A DNA stretch of 64,000 bases, from the NCBI RefSeq assembly GCF_002775205.1, contig NC_036456.1, positions 12,923,463 through 12,987,462 on the forward strand, given 5' to 3'. Shown here in pieces: positions 55,501-64,000 of this stretch (positions within the stretch are counted from its first letter, which is position 1; each line of letters starts with the position of its first letter). The DNA comes from Xiphophorus maculatus. Its lineage: Eukaryota > Chordata > Actinopteri > Cyprinodontiformes > Poeciliidae. The position numbers and the translations under genes were made by a program. The notes beneath the pieces were generated by a model. The model saw nothing but the letters and a program-made list of their open reading frames with translations. It did not search any database and was not told the DNA's origin.

Positions 55501-58500
55501 TCGAGGAGTTCTGGGTAGAACATATTTACAGGCAAAGAATGTTTTCCATGTTTATCGCAAAAAATTATACATTTTTCATATAGTTTTGGGTTAATTACTG
55601 CTCTGACTGTGTTGTTCTTTCAGAAAATAACCTTTTTTAAGTCCAAATTCTAGTTAACGATTAATCAATTACTTAATTTGTTGACGATTATTAAAAAAAA
55701 AAAAATTCATCCCAATAAATCGATTGTTTCAGCCCTAATAAGACCTACTAGGAACAAAAGACACAAACCATATGAAAATAGGATTAAAATAATTTAAAAC
55801 TTGTGTAGTGTTATTGTGAGGCAGAAGAGGGGCCAATATGCTGTGATTGGTGACTGTTCAGTTTGTAACGTACATAATGGAGTTAAAACTGGCCGAGGAA
55901 ACTCATCATCCACTTTTCATGCTTTTAATCTACAACTATTTGATATCAGGTTATGTTTGCATGACCTCTACGTTTAAAAACAGAGACATCTTTCTGCAAA
56001 TGTTCTCAAAACATATGATCTCTAAAAATAAACATTTGAAATCCATCTGAATTTATTTTCCCATGCATTATATAGCAAGCCTTACCTGGATGGCTTCGAT
56101 AAGCACCAGGCGAGTTATCCAGGATAACAATACTGGACAGGTCATCATGAACTACAGACAGATCTTTAATATAACTACCTAGATCCAATGTACAATGCTG
56201 GGAGAGAGAGGAAAAAAAAGACAATGAAAGAGTGAAGAGCCGCAAATGTTTGACTTAACACACACACACACAACGCTGAGCAGTACCTGTCTGTAGTATC
56301 TGCGTTTCAGGATGTTCCTATTGTTGTCCAGCTTGTCTGCAACTGCTGAGCCGTAGATCTCCATGCTGGCTGTGAAAACCACCAGCTCATACCACTGGCT
56401 CACCTGTGTACACACATCGTTCAGGGCATACATCAGCGGACGAGTTGGAGTCATCAGGGGCATGCATGCAAAACAAATATTAGCTTATAGCTTCAAGAGG
56501 AACAGAAAGAAACCCGAGCAGAGCAGAGCATGTTTGTGGGTTTCTACCGCTAAGCTTACAGTAAAGCTGACGGACACTCACCACTTCTAAAAAGAAGTCA
56601 ACATGTGGCCTTTTATGTACAAAGAATCTGACTGGATGCTTGTCTATGACGACCTGGGCGGAGGAGTAAACACACACACAGGCAGGTCAGTCGGAGAAAA
56701 CAGGATTCAGACCCAGTCGTGTGTATTTGTGTGATACTTGGCCATTACTTTGAGGATAAAGTCTGGCGGCGTGCCAGGTCTCACTGTGGGCCGCAAGACG
56801 CCATCATGGTGAGAGTGGATCAGCGTCTCGTCCAGGTCCAGAACCAGGATCTTCCGCTTCACAGCATCTAGGATTTATAGAACAATAAGGATCGATGTGA
56901 TACTTATACACAGATATGACGTCACAGTTTGAAATCTTAGAAATCTTTTACCAATTTTAGATTGTTTTCATGTTTGTTCTACTTTTACAGTCACTTATTG
57001 GAACTTTATTGTCAAATTTCTGACAGTGGTTGTGATTTTATGTTCTTAAATAACCAAATTACAATAAATACAAAAAACTGCAAAAGAAGAGAAAAGGGCA
57101 TCATAACATAGACAAAACTTTTTTCTGATTATTTAATGATATCTATAATTATTCATAAAATATGAACACTACTTTAGGGCAGTATTGCACACATTTTTCC
57201 ATCTGCAGTTAAATTAATATTATTTGAAATAAAAAGTTATGAGATCCTTTACTTTATCTCATTCACACACAGAACTCGCACGTAGAGAGGTGATCTTGAG
57301 TCTCCATATTTTACAAGCTGCCAAGACGTGTTTAAAAAAACAGACAAAAAAAACGGAAAACCAGTTTATCTTTTACTGCAGCAGCATAATTTTACACCGT
57401 AAGCTTTGGAGATGATCTTATTATAGCTTTGGGCAGGTTTAGGGGATTGGAGATTTTCTTCTTTCTTGACATTTCGAGATTGACGTCAACAAAATGCTCT
57501 TTTGTCTCTTACTTTGAATTTTGTCACATCAAAATTACAACCATAAGAACCAAGAAGCCATGAATACTAACTTAAACATTTCTGGACACCATGATCAGCT
57601 AAGATAAGAAATGTCAAAATAAAAAAAGATGCTGAAGTTAAATTTATTTTATAGGAACTGTCTGTCGGGCTGACAGTAAATTTGACCCCAGTGAAAATAA
57701 TTCTTACCATTCAAGTAAATCCTCTCATGTTAAAGGATGGAAAAGTTTCTGTTTAGTGCAAGATAATCCAACAGCAACTAAAGATAACCAAGTTCTCTTA
57801 ATACTTATCTTTATCATTGGTGCTAAGAAATGTAGAAACAAAGCAGTGCATAAAAATAGAGCCAACAAAAAGAAAATAAAAACATTTAACTGCAAAAACC
57901 ATTGAAGTTTGTCTATCTATGTTGTTATAAAAAACAACTCCTCAGGAAATTCTCAGGCTCAGCATTTATAAATAGCCTCTTTCAATAGAAAATGTAGTCA
58001 CGTGGTTTGGCTATTTCCTTTATCTTGTACTTATCTTCAACATGTTACAGTGAAGCAACAGGTTTGCAAATTGCTCTAAATACTCCAATATCTCCTAAAC
58101 ACTGACCTGATTTCTACATTAGTTGCTCTGTCGGTATTCAGACCCAAAGATTTTGTCTTTAACCCTCTGATGCGTAAGTGAGTCCTTTTTGACCCGGTGA
58201 GTTCATCATTTTGCAATATCTTTGTAATGAAAAGTTTACATCACTTCATATTTCAGGTATTCCTCAAAAAATATGTTACTGATATCATGCAATTCAATTT
58301 TTTAATTGACCTTTTATACATTTTAAGAAATAGCATGTTTTATATTATTCTCCCGTGAGTGGGTCAAAAATGACCCGCATTCATTTCCTATGGAATTTAA
58401 TGGGAATCTTTGTTTCTTACCAACTGTGACTGTCAGGAAAACATTTTTTTGAATCAGACACACTGAGTCCTAAGTGTCACCCTTGAATAATAATATTTTA

Positions 58501-58715
58501 CACAGCAAGAACTCTTACATATAAGTATTATGTTTACTTTTTACCTCACAAATGTGTGTGTGTCAATCATGAATACTGATAGTGTTATAGACACAAATCA
58601 ACATATTTGCTTCAAAGTTAGCTAAGACTAGTTATCTAACCAACTAGCTAACATTACCGCCTATATTTTATTGTGCATGTGTATTGTTTGTTTGTGTGTG
58701 TGTGTGTGTGGGTGT

Positions 58716-58746
<31 letters not shown>

Positions 58747-61054
58747 GGTATGACTCCCCGGGATGAGAAAACCAAAGAGAGAGAGAGTCTGTGTTGAATG
58801 ACATGCAAAACCTGTTGATCAATGTGTTCAAGGTTCTTTCTTTTATCATCTCAATAAATAAAATAAAAACTCATATCTATATAAATAAATGCATAAATAA
58901 ATGAGCCAGAAAAGAATAGAGTGCCTTCTCCAGGTTGGGGAGAATGTCCTGCCCCAAGTGGAGGATTTAAGTATCTCGGGATCTTGTTCACGAATGAGGA
59001 AAAACTGGAGCGGGAGATCGACAGGCGGATTGGCGCAGCGTCTGCAGTGAAGCGGGCGCTGTACCGGTCTGTCATGGTGAAGAGAGAGCCGAGACAAAAA
59101 GCAAAGCTCTTGATTTACCGGTCGATCTAAGTTCCTACCCTCATCTATGGACATGAGTTTTGGGTCATGTCCGAAAGAACAAGGTCACGGATACAAGCGG
59201 CAGCAATTAGTTTTCCCCGTAGGGTGTCTGGGCTCTCCCTTAGAGATAAGATGAGAAGCTCAGATATCCAGGAGGGACTCAGAATAGAGCCTCTGCTCCT
59301 TCACATCGAGAGGAGCATCTGGTTAGGATGTCTCCTAGACGCCTATCTGGTGAGATGACCCACCGGGATGAGACCCAGGGGAAGACCCAGGACATGCTGG
59401 GACTATGTTTCTCGGCTGGCCTGGGAACACCTTGGGATTCCCCCGGAGAAGCTAAAACAAGTGGCTGGGGAGAGGGATGTCTGGGCCTCCCTACTTAGGC
59501 TGTTACCCGTGCAACCCGACCTCGGAAAAACAGAAGGTGGATGGATGGATGAATGGATAAATAAATGGACACACAGACATACACTCACATGCATGATACA
59601 CATAGCATAATAGAATACAGACAGTAATGTTAGCTAGCTTGGTTAGCTAGCTAGTTTCAAGAAATGTGCTCTTTCGCAACCCCTCCCATGCACACACACA
59701 CATAATAGATGTTGACATTGTCCATTATTGACATTTCATCATTGCTGTTGTAAAATTGCTGTTATTTTGTTTGAAAAATGTTCTACAAATTGTCACAGAT
59801 GTTCCACAAATTGTTCTAAAAACCTTTAAAAAAGAGAAAAATGACAATATTTCAAACATGAAATAATTCTTGTGTTACCTAAAACACAGTAGAAGGTATT
59901 ATACAAAACATTATTTTGAATCAAAATGACAAAAGTAGCAAAAGAAACACATTGATTGTAACCCAGGTCAAAAAAGACCCAGTCATAGAAGACTGCATAG
60001 TCAGTCACTCACGCATCAGAGGAACACAAAGTATTTAACATATAAGCTCAGAATATTAAGTTAAATGTGTGCAACTGTTTTTGTAATAAATTGTTGTTTT
60101 TTTTTGTTTGTTTTATGATGTGCAATTAGAAATTATGCGGTATTTATTCCTTGATTAAATAAACTAAACTAAACAAAAACAAATTTAGAACAATGCTACA
60201 GAAAAGACCCTTAATGAACACTGCTTCTCTGTCCAGACTGGACCCGAATTTCCAGCTGAGGTCAGAGCAGTGAGAGAGAAGCTGAACAGAAACCCAATCC
60301 TTCCTCTTGGTCCAGTGTGATTGAAAGGCCTCTCGTCCAGAGCACACCTACACCTCTTCCATTTGCATCCCTTCTCCATTTCCTCAACTCAAACATGGTG
60401 GAACAGCAGCAGGTTATCCTAAAGTGGCTGAGCACGCTTCAGTGTAATTAACAGGTTTACAGTCTGATAGAGGATTTTGACCAATTAAAATAAAATGTGA
60501 GTACTACTACTGTAAAGGCAGTTCAGGTTTTCTCTGCCTGAACGTTTAGAGCTGAGCAACAGAAAGACATTTTCTTAGGAATGCTGATTATGCACAAAAT
60601 TATTCTAGTCGCTCAACATTATGTCCCTCTGAGCTTTGGTGAGGTAAGAAGGTAGAGTCACTTTTACTTTCTATAGTGAACATGAAGGAAAATACCTCAA
60701 AGCGTCTGAAGAAGAAGAAATCGCATATCTATGGAGGAATAAACTCCAAGCTACAATAAAGTGGTGATCACATTGCTTGAGGTGAGGAAGTGGTGCATGT
60801 GTGCTGAACTTCTTTCTGCACAATCACTTCCTTCTTGACAAACTGGTTTATCTTCCTAACTTTCCACAGTAGAAATGTGTTGTGATTGTCAGTCCGGACA
60901 AAAACAGCAGCACAAAACATGCCGCAGTCTGAAGGGCTTCTCAGCAGAGAGAGAGGGATTAATGAAAGAAGACGAGCGTGTACTCACTGAGTCTGTTTCT
61001 GGAGATAGGCGACAGGGGCAAAATGTCGTATCGCACCGTCTGATACTGGATTAT
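52564..61054 (-). CDS. ctdnep1: CTD nuclear envelope phosphatase 1 (dullard), partial at the 5' end
   Basis: Coding exons from the right: 61054-60988, 56867-56749, 56653-56582, 56403-56287, 56197-56086, 53767-53683, 52624-52564; 210 residues plus stop, phases consistent, all GT-AG. The exon for the first ~34 residues (membrane anchor) was not found up to 64,000 and is probably beyond the edge. The product is the catalytic subunit of a nuclear-envelope/ER phosphatase that dephosphorylates lipin and limits BMP signalling. The HAD-type catalytic motif [11 protein letters not shown] is intact. Other matches: [83 protein letters not shown] (second HAD aspartate) and the C-terminus RNLHQHRLW. Like its human counterpart it neighbours gabarap on the same strand. 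Confidence 0.95.
54828..55035. repeat. Possible hAT-like MITE relic
   Basis: Begins GTGGTTCTCAAACTGTGGTATG, a start I associate with a common fish repeat, and ends near GAACCCCTCTTGAAACTC. Termini are only roughly complementary. It lies in a ctdnep1 intron. Confidence 0.3.
56880..58140. other. ctdnep1 intron, first part, nothing recognised
   Basis: AT-rich intronic DNA to the right of the exon at 56,749-56,867. No exon, RNA gene or element with clear ends was seen. Confidence 0.4.
58694..58748. repeat. (GT)n followed by an 18-base G run
   Basis: A GT microsatellite passes directly into an uninterrupted G run at about 58,731-58,748. Such tracts are prone to replication and sequencing errors, so the exact length here is uncertain. 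Confidence 0.9.
58921..59560 (+). mobile_element. 5'-truncated Rex3-like (RTE) LINE, dead copy
   Basis: The broken frames match the C-terminal part of Rex3 ORF2: [77 protein letters not shown] and [11 protein letters not shown]. An in-frame stop follows LLIYRSI at 59,128-59,130 and the reading frame changes near 59,355. A short GATGGATG tail at 59,538-59,560 agrees with Rex3, whose 3' ends carry GATG repeats. It lies inside the inverted-end element at 58,163-60,022. Confidence 0.8.
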
Positions 61055-62053
61055 CTGAAAATGAACCAGGCAAATGAGACAGTTAGGTCTCGGCAGAGCA
61101 GAACACCAGGAACAAGAAACACAACACAGAATGTACAAAACAGTGAGGCATGGTGAGGTAACTAAGACAAATAATAAATGCATCAATAGAAGACTCAGAC
61201 TTTTATATCAGAACCGTACGGTAAGCAAACTGTGCCAGACCATTGATCTTCTGGTCAGTAATCTGGAACAGACTAATTTGTGGTCTCAGCTGGGGGACTG
61301 TTTCTCTAGCTAAAACCTGGGGAATCTAGTTAGAATCCATGACTCAATGAACTCTGAAACATTTTAGATGGAAATGTGACGGCCCCTGACAGAAAGGGGG
61401 GCGCCACACTAACAGGGTAATGATCGAAAGCTTTAAGCCAAACATAAAAACTGTTTTTGACCTGGTCGTCTCAGTTCACATAACTAAATCTTCTAGAAAG
61501 CCTGTGGGGTGAGATGACCCAGGAGTCTAGATGATCTGAAGGGACTGTGCAATGGTCAAAGATCTGCCATCTCTTTATGCTGCCATCTTGTTCAACGTTA
61601 CCAAAGACCAAAAGCCATTGAAGTGGCAATAGAGGACTGTAGAGGACATCAAAAGCAGGTATTACACTACTGCTAGAGCTGCCGGAAATGAAAATGAAAA
61701 AAAACTATTGCTGAATGCTGCCATGATGATTATGATTGACCTACATTACTCTGACCTTACTTTTGCTTTCTCACAATGTTCCCAGCCCTTTGAGTTTTAC
61801 CATCTAGGCCACTATAAATATACAGGAGGTGTGAGTTCAGAGTTGAACCAACAGACCATATATAAGCTACCTGCATGCTGACATTTGATGCACAGCACTT
61901 AGAATATCATATCCTAACAAATATTGCATTCAAATACTATTTGCAATTGCAACACTGCACATTTTGATAATGCGATGCCCATTACAAACAGATGTAAGTT
62001 AGAGTTTCATATACATAGTTGGGGCTCCCTTCGAAAAGATGAATATTCTTTAA

Positions 62054-62514
62054 AGGGATTAAATTATGTGTTTTCCAGACCATTTTATAGTACAATTAAG
62101 TAACTATGTTACCTTCAGTTGTTGTAAAAATGATGTATAAGACATGACTTGCAAGAAATCGGACTTTGTGACTTGACACTTTAAATTGGCCTCTGTCTCT
62201 TTAAGAAGCTCCTGCTCTTCATCACAATAATGCTTCACTATTTTTGGACTGAGGTTCAGCTGAGCTCATTATGGGAACTACTTCTCACTCCGCCACGTCT
62301 AAGAGTGGCTGTAAATGGCATGAAGGAGGAGCATTGCTGAAGCTGGAGCTTCTTATAGAAACAGAGGCCCAATTTCAAGATGTTGAATTGTGAAGTCAAA
62401 TTTCATTGGAGTTTTGATTGACATATACAGCGCGTTTATGACTGAAGGCGACAGTTATTTGATTGTGCCTTAAAATGGCACTACGCAAACGGAAAATACA
62501 CAATGCAGACCCTT
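62054..62514. mobile_element. TTAA-flanked palindromic MITE, copy 4
   Basis: Starts AGGGATTAAATTATG behind TTAA and ends near CACAATGCAGACCCTT. It shows both halves of the family palindrome: GGCCTCTGTCTCTTTAAGAA at 62,188-62,207 and its near-complement with AAACAGAGGCCCAATTTC around 62,357-62,375. No ORF. Confidence 0.6.
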
Positions 62515-62688
62515 CAAACAAAGTTACAGAAATACGGCCAGCTCAGACAGGTGGATGTTTGCCGCAACAATAATTATCTGAAAAATATCACGCAACGCTA
62601 AAAGAGAAAAGAGATTTGACTCTGATAAAGCTGTACAATATATGGACTTAATTTTGATACCAAAAATTGACGACGATTACAATTAACC

Positions 62689-62726
62689 AACATTTTCCTC
62701 ACAACTCCGGTTGTGAGGAAAATGTT
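62689..62726. repeat. Perfect 16-bp inverted repeat (hairpin)
   Basis: Arms at 62,689-62,704 and 62,711-62,726 are exact complements around a 6-base loop CTCCGG. A further TTCCTCAC word follows. It lies in presumed ctdnep1 intron 1, about 175 bp right of MITE copy 4. Confidence 0.75.
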
Positions 62727-64000
62727 CCTCACGTTTAGTTATTTAGTGTACTTAAGAGTGCATCCATCTTTGAAAATATAGAACATTACTGATATGCACA
62801 GCATGAATACATGACAGTTGTATTATCCGACCAAATATTGCACCCAAACTTTTATTTGCTATTGGAATACTGCATGCATGCACTGATATTGTGATTTGAT
62901 ATACTGTGCAGCTCTAGTTCCTGAAGAAAGTAGCAGAAGTAGTTTAAAAAACTGGGACCTCAAATGAAGAAATTACTTTTATCATCCACTATGACCTTAG
63001 CAGGACTCTTTGTTCAGAGTCAGTGGGGTTCATACCACGTCAATAAGTCTGATCAATTAAGAGAGAAGGTCATTCAGAAATATAAAGGTAAGAAGAAATA
63101 ATTTTAAAATCAATACAGACTCCAACAAGGAGCCTTTTTCCCTTCTTTAGAATGAGTAACAAGTCCAGCTCCAACTGGAGGCAGCTGAAGACAAGCCTGC
63201 TACAGCAAGGCAGCTTTTTAAAACTATTTTTAAAAAGGAATGGCCTTTTTGTTCTTAAAAGGAGTTATCTTAACAAACCCCCAGTGTTTTTGTACAGAGA
63301 CTGCAGAACAGCACAGGATAATAAAACTTAATACAGTAATTCAGCATGTTCTGTCCTCCCTATGTGGCCTTGCTGCTCCGCTCCAGAGAGGATCCTTCAG
63401 AGCGCCACTCCTGCACCAGGGGGCTCTGCTCTTTTCCTCACACGGCTATTTTTATCCCCTCAGCTGTCGGCGAGCGTCAGCGGAGCATGGGGGCTCGCAC
63501 AGAGAAGAAGACTTGCCGGGTGACTGAGTGAGCAGCTTGGTACCGGAGCAGAGGATGGGAGGGGGGTGGAGGGGGTTTGCCTGGCAGAGTTGACTCAGGA
63601 GGGGGAAGCCTGCAGCTGCTGAGCGCCACAGGGAAGCCTCACCCACATCTTTCTGCACTTTTAGCAGAATCCAACTGGAGCCTGCAGATCCAGGAGAATT
63701 CCCATACAAACAGAAAAACAGCTAAAAACTTTACATATTGTCACCGTTCTAAAATAATGGCCCACGTTATTCTTTTGCTCAAATCATCTTCTGGTAATAA
63801 TTGACTCAGGGCCATTGTTTTAAGAAGGTGAAGTAATCTTGATGTGATTAATCTTAGTATGAAAAAAAAAAGTTGATTATTCCAATTAATGAAATTTAAA
63901 CCCTCACAAACACTCAAACTGTCGGCAGGGTGTCCCCCAGTGTATTATAAGCCTGGCGGGCCACCAGGCTTTAGCGTTGCTTATTTATGCAAGTCTTTTT

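Larger units (their letters stand above)
58163..60022. mobile_element. Element with long inverted ends, TTAA at left; interrupted by a LINE
   Basis: The left end CCCTCTGATGCGTAAGTGAG follows TTAA (58,159-58,162). The right end is its complement, CACTCACGCATCAGAGG, ending at 60,022. Inside both ends lie GGGTCAAAAATGACCC-like words, at 58,353-58,378 and 59,960-59,980. TTAA target use points to a piggyBac-like element; the right TTAA is lost. No transposase is readable. The middle holds a (GT)n-G(18) tract (58,694-58,748) and a Rex3-like LINE. Confidence 0.6.
61055..64000. other. Presumed ctdnep1 intron 1
   Basis: To the right of the exon at 60,988-61,054 no membrane-anchor exon of ctdnep1 was recognised. 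The GC-rich block at 63,360-63,660 has open frames on both strands but none resembles ctdnep1. It could hold an unrelated exon or a promoter-like island. Confidence 0.4.

Noticed and set aside
63240-63709. GC-rich block with ORFs on both strands as the missing ctdnep1 first exon
   Set aside because: None encodes the expected N-terminal membrane anchor leading into the exon at 61,054, and no suitable donor was seen.

Overview
The window is a piece of a ray-finned (teleost) fish chromosome. The grounds are vertebrate split genes with GT-AG introns, fish-type mobile elements (a 5'-truncated Rex3-like LINE, hAT-like and TTAA-flanked non-autonomous elements) and many microsatellites. I cannot name the species. 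The gene set matches the human 17p13.1 neighbourhood SLC2A4-YBX2-EIF5A-GPS2, with GABARAP-CTDNEP1 placed on the other side of gps2.

Layout. 1-5,600: no intact gene. It holds an old repeat and, on the minus strand, two short 3'-terminal exon-like pieces (one with a transmembrane segment) followed by related 3' UTR-like sequences. 5,968-22,743 (+): slc2a4 (GLUT4), 11 coding exons, 503 codons. Its 7.6-kb intron 3 carries a TTAA-flanked MITE, long GATG/GATA/AT microsatellites, an intronless 201-codon coiled-coil ORF, a hAT-like MITE, an LTR-retroelement remnant with a tRNA-Tyr-type primer-binding site and a hAT-like fragment. 26,097-28,312 (-): ybx2, 9 exons, 323 codons. 33,982-36,864 (+): eif5a, 4 coding exons, 155 codons, with probable non-coding exons at both ends. 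39,556-42,438 (-): gps2, 10 coding exons, 330 codons. 43.4-45.1 kb: two LINE 3' ends. 46,130-48,749 (-): gabarap, 4 exons, 122 codons. 52,564-61,054 (-): ctdnep1 (dullard), 7 coding exons, with the first coding exon not found and probably beyond the right edge. A large intron of ctdnep1 carries a ~1.9-kb element with inverted ends and a nested Rex3-like LINE.

The genes are ordinary cellular genes and do not form one pathway: insulin-responsive glucose transport, germline mRNA packaging, hypusine-dependent translation, nuclear co-repression, autophagy, and nuclear-envelope lipid phosphatase signalling. All exon models were built by hand from splice sites, reading phase and family knowledge. 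Phases close in all five complete genes without an internal stop.

Points of most interest: non-canonical GC-AG introns in ybx2 and gabarap; a (TG)n tract in place of a pyrimidine tract before the eif5a start exon; loss of the di-leucine in the GLUT4 tail; a six-residue pro-tail on GABARAP; the intronless coiled-coil ORF with three CRE-like boxes; four copies of a TTAA-flanked palindromic MITE; and a run of three perfect hairpins in slc2a4 intron 8. I did not see a convincing undescribed multi-gene system. The coiled-coil ORF is the best candidate for something uncharacterised.
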